A stretch of DNA of 44,602 nt. Source: Clostridium celatum DSM 1785. Lineage in GTDB: Bacteria; Bacillota; Clostridia; Clostridiales; Clostridiaceae. Positions 17,575 through 27,756 of this stretch are shown piece by piece; the first letter of the stretch is position 1; each line of letters opens with the position of its first letter. The notes beneath the pieces were generated by a model, which saw only the letters and a program-made list of their open reading frames with translations, did no database searches and had not been told where the DNA came from. The stretch is from contig NZ_KB291613.1 of NCBI RefSeq assembly GCF_000320405.1, positions 1-44,602 on the forward strand. The letters are read 5' to 3'. The translations under genes were made by a program, and so were the position numbers.

Positions 17575-17592
17575 ATACTGTAATACAAGTAT
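17575..17592. promoter_or_regulatory. Second candidate GntR operator
   Basis: ATACTGTAATACAAGTAT is an imperfect dyad with a third copy of ATACAAGT. It lies just upstream of the gntR ribosome binding site, where binding would autorepress. Confidence 0.35.
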
Positions 17593-17618
17593 TTTGAAAG
17601 TTAGGAGGTGGATTAATT

Positions 17619-18333
17619 ATGAAAAGTCAACCATTATATATGAATATATATGATGATATTTTATTTAAAATAAAAAATGGAATCTTTTCAGAAAACTCTC
17701 CTCTACCATCTGAAAGAGAGTTAGGCCTTAACTATAATGTTAGTAGATCAACTGTAAGAAAAGCTCTTAATACTCTTCAAAACAATGGCTTTATCTATAA
17801 AATCCAAGGACAAGGAACATTTATTAAACCACAAGTATTTGAACAACCTTTGTATAACTTCTATTCATTTACAGATGAATTAAAAAAAGATGATAAAACT
17901 ATTAGAAATAGTATTCTCCAGTTATGAACAATTTCAACTAGACTCTTCATTATCTTCTAAACTAAATAAACCCAAAGGAGAAATTTTTCATAAAATTGTA
18001 AGATTACGTTCCGCTAAAAATTATCCTTTAATGATAGAAATAACCTATCTACCTAAAAATAGATTTTTTAATATAAGTACAGATATTTTAGAAGAAAAAT
18101 CTCTCTATTCATACTTATCTTCTAAATATTCTTTATCAGTAGATAAAGCTGCTGAAACATTTAGACCGATTATTCCTAATAGTGAAGAATGCTCTTTACT
18201 AAAAATATCTTCTAAAATCCCTTGTATATTACTTGAAAGATTTAGCTACGAAGAAAATGAACTTGTTGAATATACTCAATCTATAGTTAGAGGTGATAAG
18301 TACGTATTTAAAGTTAATTTATCAACTTATTAA
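17619..18333 (+). pseudogene. GntR/UTRA-family regulator, frameshifted (+1)
   Basis: The first frame (17619-17927) holds the winged helix-turn-helix typical of GntR: LPSERELGLNYNVSRSTVRK and GFIYKIQGQGTFI. It runs to FTDELKKDDKTIRNSILQ, then a premature TGA. One base removed near 17914-17923 joins YEQFQLDSSLSSKLNKPKG and the rest of a UTRA effector domain (IVRLRSAKNYPLMIEITYLP, ILLERFSYEENELVEYTQS), ending at 18333. That gives 237 residues, normal for this family. AGGAGGTG precedes the ATG. UTRA domains usually sense phosphorylated amino sugars. It is divergent from kbaZ and is probably the local repressor, if functional. Confidence 0.85.
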
Positions 18334-18385
18334 CAATTTTTCATACTAACTAAATAATAAAAACTTATGAATTAATTTTAATAAT

Positions 18386-18441
18386 AAAGTACAAATAGCA
18401 AATTATATTAGACTAATCTATCACTTACTATTTGTACTTTT
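18386..18441. terminator. Terminator between gntR and hcp
   Basis: Perfect 13-bp inverted repeat (18386-18398 and 18428-18440) with short T/A tracts on both sides, between convergent genes. Confidence 0.65.
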
Positions 18442-18501
18442 CAATTTAAGATTTCTATTTTGATACAGTTTCTTTTACTTAGCTATACCAATATATTTAT
18501 T

Positions 18502-20233
18502 TTATTGTTCCATAAATATCTTTAAATCATTCTCAACATTAGTTATTCCAGCTATACCAAAGTTCTCAACTAAAACCTTAGCTACATTTGTTGAAAGGAA
18601 TGCTGGAAGTGTTGGCCCTAAATGAATATTTTTTACTCCAAGATATAATAATGATAATAATACTATTACAGCTTTTTGTTCATACCAAGCGATATTAAAT
18701 GCTATTGGTAATTCATTAATATCTTCTAGTTCAAATACTTCCTTTAATTTTAACGCTATTAATGCTAATGAGTATGAATCATTACATTGACCAGCATCTA
18801 AAACTCTTGGAATTCCATTTATATCTCCAAGATCTAATTTATTATATTTGTACTTAGCACATCCTGCTGTTAATATTATAGTATCTTTTGGAAGTGCTTT
18901 TGCAAAATCAGTATAGTAATTTCTTGATTTAGCTCTACCATCACATCCTGCCATAACAAAGAACTTCTTAATTGCTCCAGTTTTAACTGCTTCTACAACT
19001 TGATCAGCTAATGCTAATACTTGTGCATGTGCAAATCCACCAATAATTTCTCCACTTTCTATTTCAGTTGGAGCTTTGCACTTCTTAGCTTGTTCTATAA
19101 TTACTGAGAAATCTTTTACTCCATTTTTATCAGCTTCAATATGAACACATCCTTCAAATCCAGCTGCACCAGTTGTATACATTCTTGATTTATAGCTTTC
19201 ATTTTTTGGTGGTACTATACAGTTTGTAGTCATAAGGATTGGACCATTAAAGCTTTCAAATTCTTCTCTTTGCTTCCACCATGCATTACCATAGTTACCT
19301 ACTAAATGCTTGTACTTCTTTAAGTTAGGATAATAGTGCGCTGGTAACATTTCAGAGTGAGTATACACATCAATTCCTGTTCCTTGTGTTTGAATTAATA
19401 ATTGTTCAATATCCTTTAAGTCGTGTCCAGATACTAATATACCTGGATTTTTACCTACTCCTATATTAACTTTTGTTATTTCTGGATTTCCATAAGTAGT
19501 AGTATTAGCAGTATCTAATAATGCCATGCCATCAACCCCTACTTTACCAGTTTCTAAAGTTAATGTTATTAATTCATCTACATTTAATGAATCATCTAAA
19601 AGTTTAGCTAAAGTTTCTTGCATAAATGCATCTATCTCTTCATTATCATAGCCTAATGCATTAGCATGCTTTGAATATGCTGATAAACCTTTTAATCCAT
19701 ATGTTATTAATTCTCTTAAAGATCTTATATCCTCATCCTTAGTTGCAAGAACACCAACTTCATCTGAATTTGATTTCTCTTTTAATATTAAATTTAAAGA
19801 TTTAGCTTCCTTTACTTCCAGCTACAGCATTTTTAATTTTTTCTAACAAGCCTGCTTTTTTATGCATATCTTCATTAGAATTTGCATTCCATAAAGCTGC
19901 TTCTGATAGATTTTCCTTATTGCCTAATTTATCTATTAATTCTTCTTTGATTCTTAAAGTTTCCTTTACTCGACTATAAAAAACTTCATTATCAAAATTT
20001 GCATTTGTAATAGTTGTAAAAAGATTTAAAGTAATAAAGTGATTTAACTCTTTTTCTATCTTCTTACCTTCTCTTCTTAATCTTGTAGTTACTTCTGATA
20101 ATCCTTTAGTTACATATATTAATAAATCTTGCATGTTAGCAAGCTCTGGGCTTTTTCCACACACACCAAATTTAGTACATCCTGTGCATCCTGCTGTTTC
20201 TTGACATTGAAAGCAAAACATTTTATTTTCCAT
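18502..20233 (-). pseudogene. hcp: Hydroxylamine reductase / hybrid-cluster protein (Hcp), frameshifted (+1)
   Basis: Hcp reduces hydroxylamine in vitro and acts in nitric oxide/nitrosative stress. The N-terminal frame (19802-20233) carries the cluster Cys motif FCFQCQETAGCTGCTKFGVCG and ends after NAVAGSKGS. Removing one base near 19812-19822 opens [29 protein letters not shown] and [13 protein letters not shown], which is in frame with the 18502-19623 part. That part has the hybrid-cluster ligand regions ([27 protein letters not shown]). The restored length is 576 residues. The apparent start at 19623 is an internal Met. AAGGAG precedes the true ATG. A Crp/Fnr gene and a palindromic operator lie immediately upstream. 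Confidence 0.9.
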
Positions 20234-20281
20234 TATTAAAATCTCCTTCTTAAAATACTTATTTAATATTTACTAACTCTA

Positions 20282-20331
20282 TGTGACTATTTTATCTTCT
20301 TATAAAAAAAGAATCTGTAACATATGTTACA
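20282..20331 (-). promoter_or_regulatory. hcp promoter with Crp/Fnr-type operator
   Basis: The perfect palindrome TGTAACATATGTTACA (20316-20331) fits the GTAAC-N4-GTTAC form I recall as proposed for clostridial HcpR. A minus-strand -10 TAAAAT (20294-20289) predicts a start near 20282, putting the operator centre about 41.5 bp upstream, the class II activator position. Confidence 0.6.
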
Positions 20332-20340
20332 AACTCTTTT
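20304..20340 (-). terminator. Terminator of the Crp/Fnr gene, overlapping the hcp operator
   Basis: On the minus strand the palindrome at 20316-20331 forms the hairpin core. A-rich sequence upstream pairs with the downstream run of seven T (complement of 20304-20310), giving a Rho-independent terminator directly after the stop codon at 20341. Confidence 0.65.
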
Positions 20341-21021
20341 TTAATTAAATAATTCTTCTTCTAAACTTTCAATATCAATTACACTTATACTTCTTCTACT
20401 AAAATTAATATATCCATTATCTCTTAAATAAATTAATTCTCTTGATAAGGATGGTCTTGGAATTCCTAAACTAGCCGCAATTTCTTCCTTAGTGTTTTTT
20501 AAAATTATGTTTTTATTTTTTTGCTCTCTAACTTCATCTAGTATAAAATTAATTACTCTCTGCCTTATACTTTTAAAAGATATACTTTTAATTTTAGAAT
20601 TTAGTATAAAAACTTTATCGCTTAATAAAGATATAAAATTTTCTAATATTTTTTCTTCCGTAGAACATAATTTTAATACATCTTCCTTATCGATAAAAAA
20701 TATACTACTTTCACTTAAAGACATAACCGTAGCTGGATATGTTTTTGCTTTTGAAAATACTAAAGCTTCTCCAAAAACATCACCTGTACTTAATCTTTTT
20801 AATACAATATATTTTCCATTTGAATATAACCTCTGTATCTCTACACTACCATCTAATACTAACGATAATGTTGTACATACATCATCTTCATTAGCTATTA
20901 TTTCATTTTTACTATATCTTTTTATTGAATATTTTATTTTATTAATAACATTTTCTATTTTTTCAGCACTAAGGCCTTTAAAAAGTTCATTTTTTTGTAA
21001 TTGATTAATTATAATTTCCAT
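20341..21021 (-). CDS. Crp/Fnr-family transcriptional regulator (HcpR-like)
   Basis: This 226-residue protein has an N-terminal cyclic-nucleotide-binding-type beta-roll (VLDGSVEIQRLYSNGKYIVL, LSTGDVFGEALVF) and a C-terminal winged helix-turn-helix (KEEIAASLGIPRPSLSREL). It lacks the four-Cys iron-sulfur motif of classical FNR. Its position upstream of hcp on the same strand, with a palindrome between them, is typical of HcpR-like regulators of nitrosative stress genes. That assignment is by context, not by a decisive residue. The start has an AAGGG site. Confidence 0.85.
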   Translation of the reverse strand: MEIIINQLQKNELFKGLSAEKIENVINKIKYSIKRYSKNEIIANEDDVCTTLSLVLDGSVEIQRLYSNGKYIVLKRLSTGDVFGEALVFSKAKTYPATVMSLSESSIFFIDKEDVLKLCSTEEKILENFISLLSDKVFILNSKIKSISFKSIRQRVINFILDEVREQKNKNIILKNTKEEIAASLGIPRPSLSRELIYLRDNGYINFSRRSISVIDIESLEEELFN

Positions 21022-21123
21022 ATTCTAAGCCCTTTTTATTAATTAATATTAAAACACTTTAACATTAATATTTAGTATTACCTAAAATTCTCTATGTACT
21101 ATACTTTTTATAAATATAAAGTA

Positions 21124-24100
21124 TTAACTAATTGGTAAAATAATAATAAATTCACTTCCCTTATTCTTTTCACTTATTACACTTATTTCACCATTATGAA
21201 GATTAATTAAGTTTTTAGTTAAAGTTAATCCTAAGCCACTTCCTCCAAGTTCTTCTGATACTTCATTATAAACTTGTCCAAATCTATCAAAAATACCCTC
21301 ACAATATTTTTCCTCTATTCCTATACCTGTATCCTTAACACTTATTTTAATACTATTTTCTAACTCAACAATACTAACTGTTATATTTCCCCCCGGCTCA
21401 GTAAACTTTATTGCATTTCCAATCAAATTAATAATGCATCTTTCTATATCTAATTTATCGCAACTTATAATTTTCTCTTCTATCTCTGGATCAATTACAA
21501 GTTCTAGCCCTTTTACTTCTGCAAGATTAACCATAGATAAAGTTACATCTTCAACCAACTCAACTATATCAACATCTTCCTTATCTAATCTATATGCACC
21601 TGAATCAATTTTTGATGTGTCTATTATATTATTTATTAAATTTAAGAGCCTCTTTGAATTTCCCTTTAAAGTCTCCATATAATCTTCCATCTTTTCATAG
21701 GTTATATTCTTTCTAGATTTATTTAAGGAACTTATTAATTGCTGAACAGATAAAATCACATTTAGTGGTGTTCTAAGTTCATGTGATAAATTAACAAAAT
21801 AATTATTTTTATATTTTTCTGCTTCTATGAGCTTTTGATATAACTTTTTGTTTTCTTCTAATTTTTCTTCTAATTCTTGAGTTCTTTGGATAACTAATGC
21901 ATCTAATATTTTAACTTGATTATATACAATATATATTATTAATAAAATTATAGTTATATATATTGTGTATGCTAACGGAGTTTTCCACGGATAATTTTTA
22001 ACTTTAATATTTATTTCTGATATATCTGACCAAGCGCCATTATAATTTCTTCCTACTATTAACATTTTATATTTTCCAGATGAAAGACTTGCATATCTTG
22101 CATAATTTTCATTACCTGCAAATGTCCATTCCGAATCCATGCCCTCAAGCTTATATGCATATTGCATTTGATTTATATTTTTATACTCTGGAATAAAAAA
22201 CTTCACATATAGTTCTCTTGAATCATAGTTCAATACTATATTATCTTTTTCTTTTATTTCTACTCCACCACTAGTTTTAATTGTATCTATTATTACATTG
22301 CTAGCAGCAACCTTATTTTCCATATTTTCTGGATTAAATTTAGTTAATCCATTTACTCCGCCAAAATATATATCTCCATCTTTACCCATATGATAAGAAA
22401 ATCCATTAAATTCATTTGTAGCAAGTCCATCTTCCTCATAATATCTTATAAATTTATCATCATCTTGATCATACATAGAAACACCATAGTTAGTACTACA
22501 CCATATATTATCATCACTATCTACAATTACACCATAAATATAGTCATTAGATAGTCCATCAGTATATGTGTATGATTTAAACTTTCCAGTATTCACATCT
22601 AATTTGTTTAATCCATTTTGAGTCCCTAACCATATATTTCCCTTACTATCTTCAGAAATAGCTCTTACCGTATTTGAACTTATAGCATTAACATCCTCTT
22701 CATCTGCTAAGTAATTTATCATTTCACCTGTTTCAGGATTATATTTAACTAACCCTCCATCATTACCAAGAGCAAACCACATTATTCCCTTAGAATCTTC
22801 ATGAATATCTGAAAACGTCTTTTGATATATGTTATTTTCTTCAAATAGACTATTATATGATGTAAATGTTCCTTTTCTATCAAAAGTACATAACCCACCT
22901 CTAGTACCGATCCAAAGTATACCATTTTTATCAATAAATAATGTTCTAATTTCATTATTTACTATACTATTTTCATCGCTAGATGTTTTATATACAGTAA
23001 ATTTATCTGTATTTTTATCATATTTGTTTAATCCATTATCGGTAGCTATCCAAATTTCATTATCTATTCCAATAATATCTTTAATTCTATTACTACTTAA
23101 TGAATTTTTATTATTTGTATCATTATAATACCTTGTAATAATATCATTTTTTTCATCTATTCTATTTATTCCAGAATTAAATGTTCCAACCCATATATGA
23201 CCCTCATTATCTTCATATATTCCACAAACACTACTATTACTTATAGAATTTTCATTAAAAGGATTATTTCTATAGATTGTAAATTTATTATTATTGGAAA
23301 ATCTACTTATTCCATTAAATGTTCCTACCCAAATTGTACCTAGTCTATCTTCAAATAAACTAACAATATTATCATCTGTAATGCTATATTTATTTGTATC
23401 ACTTTTATATGTATAAAACTTTTCACTTTCTTCATTGAAGTATGCTAGTCCTTGATCAGTGGCTAACCAAAGTTTACCCTCACTATCCTTTAATATGTAT
23501 CTAATCAAATTACTCGGTATTGAATTTTTATCATTTGAATCATGTTCATACTTTTTAATACTATAGTCCTCTAAGTTAATTACATTTAATCCACTATTTT
23601 TAGTTCCTAACCACACTTTATTCCCACTACTATATACACTAAAAATATTATTTTCACTAATAGAATTTTCATCTTTTTCATCATAAAAAAAGCTCTTTAC
23701 CTCATCTGCATTTTCATCATACATAAACAAGCCTTCTCTAGTTGAAATCCATATACGATTCCTATAATCTTCAGTAATTCCTTGAACTCCTCTATCTTTT
23801 ATATAAGGCTCCAAAACTTTATCAAATTTATCATTTTCGCTATCATATAAATTAATACCTTCAATTGTCCCTACCCAAAGTCTACCTTTATGGTCTATAA
23901 GTAATTCATCTACAACATTATTAGAGCTTGCCTTATCTTCATCAGAGTTTAAGTATCTAGTTATTTCACCTGTGATTAAATTTATTTTATTTAATCCATC
24001 ATCTGTACCAACCCATAAATTTTTATAGTTATCTTCAACTATGGAACTAATACTGTTATTACTAATACTATTCTTATCATTTTTTATATTTTTATATACC

Positions 24101-24348
24101 TTAAATTCATTTCCATTATATCTATTTAATCCATCATTAGTTCCAATCCACATATATCCAAAACTATCCTGATATATATATTCTGCTAATGATTGAGATA
24201 ATCCATCTTCTATATTTATATTTTGAAAATTAATATTGTTGTTTTCCATTGCATATATTCTTTTATAATATATACAACTTACTATTGCTATAACCAGTAT
24301 AGTTACCCTTATTATTTTTTTCATATTGCTCTCAAATTTCAACCTCAT
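21124..24348 (-). CDS. Propeller sensor histidine kinase (Reg_prop x14, Y_Y_Y, HisKA, HATPase)
   Basis: This 1074-residue membrane sensor has an N-terminal signal/anchor and an extracellular region with 14 blade motifs of the form WIGTNDGLNRYNG, enough for two seven-bladed propellers. A Y_Y_Y domain (ending at SDISEINIKVKN) and one membrane segment (about 793-812) follow. Next are a coiled coil, HisKA with the phospho-accepting His856 (NLSHELRTPLN), and an ATPase domain (NLIGNAIKF, KDTGIGI, FDRFGQ, GGSGLGLTL). It ends right after the kinase: no receiver and no DNA-binding domain, unlike Bacteroides hybrid two-component systems. No response regulator is in the window. It lies 29 bp downstream of a close paralogue in one operon. 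GGGGGAG precedes the start. The ligand is unknown. Confidence 0.9.
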   Translation of the reverse strand: MRLKFESNMKKIIRVTILVIAIVSCIYYKRIYAMENNNINFQNINIEDGLSQSLAEYIYQDSFGYMWIGTNDGLNRYNGNEFKVYKNIKNDKNSISNNSISSIVEDNYKNLWVGTDDGLNKINLITGEITRYLNSDEDKASSNNVVDELLIDHKGRLWVGTIEGINLYDSENDKFDKVLEPYIKDRGVQGITEDYRNRIWISTREGLFMYDENADEVKSFFYDEKDENSISENNIFSVYSSGNKVWLGTKNSGLNVINLEDYSIKKYEHDSNDKNSIPSNLIRYILKDSEGKLWLATDQGLAYFNEESEKFYTYKSDTNKYSITDDNIVSLFEDRLGTIWVGTFNGISRFSNNNKFTIYRNNPFNENSISNSSVCGIYEDNEGHIWVGTFNSGINRIDEKNDIITRYYNDTNNKNSLSSNRIKDIIGIDNEIWIATDNGLNKYDKNTDKFTVYKTSSDENSIVNNEIRTLFIDKNGILWIGTRGGLCTFDRKGTFTSYNSLFEENNIYQKTFSDIHEDSKGIMWFALGNDGGLVKYNPETGEMINYLADEEDVNAISSNTVRAISEDSKGNIWLGTQNGLNKLDVNTGKFKSYTYTDGLSNDYIYGVIVDSDDNIWCSTNYGVSMYDQDDDKFIRYYEEDGLATNEFNGFSYHMGKDGDIYFGGVNGLTKFNPENMENKVAASNVIIDTIKTSGGVEIKEKDNIVLNYDSRELYVKFFIPEYKNINQMQYAYKLEGMDSEWTFAGNENYARYASLSSGKYKMLIVGRNYNGAWSDISEINIKVKNYPWKTPLAYTIYITIILLIIYIVYNQVKILDALVIQRTQELEEKLEENKKLYQKLIEAEKYKNNYFVNLSHELRTPLNVILSVQQLISSLNKSRKNITYEKMEDYMETLKGNSKRLLNLINNIIDTSKIDSGAYRLDKEDVDIVELVEDVTLSMVNLAEVKGLELVIDPEIEEKIISCDKLDIERCIINLIGNAIKFTEPGGNITVSIVELENSIKISVKDTGIGIEEKYCEGIFDRFGQVYNEVSEELGGSGLGLTLTKNLINLHNGEISVISEKNKGSEFIIILPIS

Positions 24349-24377
24349 TCTACTCCCCCCCTTAAATAAATAGTTAA

Positions 24378-27300
24378 CTATCTAATTGGCAAAATTATAA
24401 TAAACTCACTGCCTTTACCCTTTTCACTTATAACACTTATATCTCCATTATGTAAATTAATTAAATTTTTAGTTAAAGTTAATCCTAAGCCACTTCCTCC
24501 AAACTCTTCTGATACATCATTATAAGCTTGTCCGAACCTATCAAAAATGCTTTCCCAATATTTTTCTTCTATCCCTACTCCCGTATCCTTAACAATTATT
24601 TTTACATGACTTTCTAAAGGAATAATTCTAACGGTTATATTCCCTCCTGGTTTTGTAAATTTTATTGCATTTCCAATTAAATTAATAATACATCTTTCTA
24701 TCTCTAACTTATCGCAAGTTATTATCATTTCTTCTATTTCAGGATCAATTATAAGTTCTAATTTATTAAGCTCTGCAAGCTCTACCATAGATAAAGCTGC
24801 ATTCTCTACTAAGCTGACTATATCAACTTCCTCTTTATCAAGCCTATAAGATCCAGAATCAATTTTTGATGTATCTATTATGTTATTTATTAAATTTAAA
24901 AGTCTCTTTGAATTTCCTTTTAACGTCTCCACATAAGACTGCAGTTTTTCAGGTTCTATATTTTTTCCTGAACTATTTAAAGATGTTATTAACTGTTGAA
25001 CAGATAAAATTACATTTAATGGTGTTCTAAGTTCGTGTGATAGATTAATAAAATAATTATTTTTATACTTTTCTGTTTCTATAAGCTTTTGATATAGCTT
25101 CTTATTTTTATCTAAGTTTTTCTCCAATTCATTAGTTCTCTGAATAACTAATGAATCTAGTATTTTTACTTGATTCCATATATAAAATACAAGTACAACT
25201 ATTATTAATATATAAGTAAAATATGCAATTGGCGTTTTCCAGGGAGAATTTTTAACTTTTATATTTATTTCTGTAATTTCTGACCATGTTCCATTATTAT
25301 TTCTTCCCTTAATTAGCATTTTATATTTACCAGGTTCTAAACTTGCATACCGCACATAATTTTGATTTCCCAAAAACACCCATTCATCCTTTATACCTTC
25401 CATTTTATATGCATATTGAATCTCATTTATACTTTTATAATCTTGAATAAAGAATTTTACAAATAACTCTCTTGAATCATATTCCAAAGTTATGTTATCA
25501 TCTATATCAATTTTCACTCCACCACTTGTATTAATACTATCTATAACTACGTTTGATATAGATGTAGTATTTTCTATTTTTAAAGGATTAAACTTTGTTA
25601 GTCCATAAACTCCACCAAAATACATTTCCCCATTTTTATTTTTATAATAAGAAAATCCATTAAATTCATTTGTTGCAAATCCATCAGTAATATAATATCT
25701 TTTAAAGTTATTTTGTTTTGAATCATACATTGACATTCCATAATTTGTACTAGCCCAAATATTATTATTATCATCAACTAATACGCCATAAATAAAATCA
25801 TTTGATAAACCATCACTTGTTATATATACTGTAAATTCTTCTTTTATTTTATCAAACTTATTTAAACCGCTTTGAGTTCCAACCCAAATATATCCATTCT
25901 TATCTTCAGCTATACTTCTTATAACATTTGAACTTAATGAATTTTTATTATTCGGTTCCGATTTAAACTTTTTCATTTCGCCTGTTTCTCTATTATACTT
26001 TACAAGCCCAGTATTACTCCCTATACCAAACCACATTATACCGTCACTATCTTCAAAAATATCATAAACTACTTTTTCATAAATTTCATTTTCCTCAAAA
26101 ATGGAATCATATCTTGTAAATGTACCGTTTCTATCAAAAGTACAAATTCCGCCCCTAGTCCCTATCCATAGTAATCCATTTTTATCAATATATAAACTTC
26201 TAACACTATTATCACTTAAACTATTTTTATCACTTGAACTCTTATAAACTGTAAATTCCCCTGTGATTTTATCATATTTGTTTAACCCATTATCAGTAGC
26301 TATCCAAATTTCATTATCTATACCTGTTATTTCTCTAATATTATCATTACTTATAGAATTATTAAATTCACTATAAGTATGTCTTTTAATAATATTATTT
26401 TTTTGATCTATCTCATTTATTCCGGAACCAAAAGTCCCTACCCATATTACTCCATCTCCATCTTCATAAATCCCACACACACTATCATTACTTATTGAAT
26501 TATCATTTAATAAATCATTTCTATAAGTTTCAAAATTATTATCACTCTTAAATATATTTGCCCCATTATATGTAGCAACCCACATTACTCCTGAATTATC
26601 CTCATATAATTCAATTATATGACTATCACTTATACTATACTTACTAATACTTTTTTTATAAGTAGTAAATGTGCCATCCTCATTCATTGCCGCTAATCCA
26701 TCATTAGTAGCTACCCATAAAATATCATTTCTATCTTTAATAATATCCATTACACAATTAGTTGGAAGTGAATTTGCATTTTCAGGATCATGCATATACC
26801 TTTCTATACTATAATCATTAGTATTTAATTTATTTAATCCACCCTCTAAAGTTCCAATCCATAATTCATTATCACTATAATATATATTCCAAATAAAATT
26901 ATCACTTATAGAATTAATATCATTGCTATCATAAAAGAATTTCGTTACTTCTCCAGTAACTTCATCATACATATTTAATCCATTCTTAGTAGCAATCCAT
27001 AATCTACCTTTAGAATCTTCTTGGACATCTTGTATTTGTTCATTAGATAATTTTCCTTCTAAAACACGTATAAATTTATCTTCCTCATAATCATACATAT
27101 TTAATCCCTTATCTGTGCATATCCATACTCTTTCTTTGGAATCTATAACTATTCTATGTATATAATTTGATGAAATACTCCCTGCTGTATCTGAATTTAA
27201 ATACCTAGTTATCTTTCCTGTATTTAAATCCATCCTATTTAATCCATTATATGTTCCTATCCATAAATTTCCATTTACATCTTCTACTACCTCTGAAATA

Positions 27301-27572
27301 CTATTATTTGAAATACTATTTTCATCATCCTTATTATTTCTATATACTACAAATTCGCTACCATTATATCTATTTAAACCATCTCCAGTTCCAAGCCATA
27401 TATATCCTCGACTATCTTGATATATTGTTTCTACTAGCGATTGAGATAATCCGTCATCTATAGTTATACTTTGAAAATTAATCCCATTATTTTTCAAAGC
27501 ATAGGTATCATAACTAAATATAGTTATTAATATAAATATTATTGTTGTATTTATCATTAAAATTTTTTTCAT
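24378..27572 (-). CDS. Paralogous propeller sensor histidine kinase (Reg_prop x14, Y_Y_Y, HisKA, HATPase)
   Basis: This 1064-residue protein has the same architecture as its neighbour: signal peptide, 14 propeller blades (for example YIWLGTGDGLNRYNG, LWIGTRGGICTFDR), Y_Y_Y, a membrane segment, then the kinase with His846 in NLSHELRTPLN, NLIGNAIKF, KDTGVGI and GGSGLGLTL. The last 290 residues align with the paralogue without gaps, so the pair arose by tandem duplication. The blades differ more than the kinase, suggesting the two sense different signals but could share a partner. It is the first gene of the pair and is divergent from the hydrogenase. The ribosome binding site is weak. No receiver domain or cognate regulator is visible. 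Confidence 0.9.
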   Translation of the reverse strand: MKKILMINTTIIFILITIFSYDTYALKNNGINFQSITIDDGLSQSLVETIYQDSRGYIWLGTGDGLNRYNGSEFVVYRNNKDDENSISNNSISEVVEDVNGNLWIGTYNGLNRMDLNTGKITRYLNSDTAGSISSNYIHRIVIDSKERVWICTDKGLNMYDYEEDKFIRVLEGKLSNEQIQDVQEDSKGRLWIATKNGLNMYDEVTGEVTKFFYDSNDINSISDNFIWNIYYSDNELWIGTLEGGLNKLNTNDYSIERYMHDPENANSLPTNCVMDIIKDRNDILWVATNDGLAAMNEDGTFTTYKKSISKYSISDSHIIELYEDNSGVMWVATYNGANIFKSDNNFETYRNDLLNDNSISNDSVCGIYEDGDGVIWVGTFGSGINEIDQKNNIIKRHTYSEFNNSISNDNIREITGIDNEIWIATDNGLNKYDKITGEFTVYKSSSDKNSLSDNSVRSLYIDKNGLLWIGTRGGICTFDRNGTFTRYDSIFEENEIYEKVVYDIFEDSDGIMWFGIGSNTGLVKYNRETGEMKKFKSEPNNKNSLSSNVIRSIAEDKNGYIWVGTQSGLNKFDKIKEEFTVYITSDGLSNDFIYGVLVDDNNNIWASTNYGMSMYDSKQNNFKRYYITDGFATNEFNGFSYYKNKNGEMYFGGVYGLTKFNPLKIENTTSISNVVIDSINTSGGVKIDIDDNITLEYDSRELFVKFFIQDYKSINEIQYAYKMEGIKDEWVFLGNQNYVRYASLEPGKYKMLIKGRNNNGTWSEITEINIKVKNSPWKTPIAYFTYILIIVVLVFYIWNQVKILDSLVIQRTNELEKNLDKNKKLYQKLIETEKYKNNYFINLSHELRTPLNVILSVQQLITSLNSSGKNIEPEKLQSYVETLKGNSKRLLNLINNIIDTSKIDSGSYRLDKEEVDIVSLVENAALSMVELAELNKLELIIDPEIEEMIITCDKLEIERCIINLIGNAIKFTKPGGNITVRIIPLESHVKIIVKDTGVGIEEKYWESIFDRFGQAYNDVSEEFGGSGLGLTLTKNLINLHNGDISVISEKGKGSEFIIILPIR

Positions 27573-27756
27573 TTTCTACCATATCCCCATTTTTTATACT
27601 CATACATTATATCAAATTTTACATAATAATTATATATTTCTACTTTTTTTTGCATAAAACATATTTATATACGATTTATTTTAAGTATTTTTATAACTAA
27701 TTAAAGATATACTAAAATATAAAGTTGAAATTATTATAAATATTGGAGGATATCAA

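Noticed and set aside
21101..21124. Terminator after the sensor kinase operon
   Set aside because: A 7-bp inverted repeat is present but no U-tract follows on the minus strand. Read-through toward the Crp/Fnr gene is possible.
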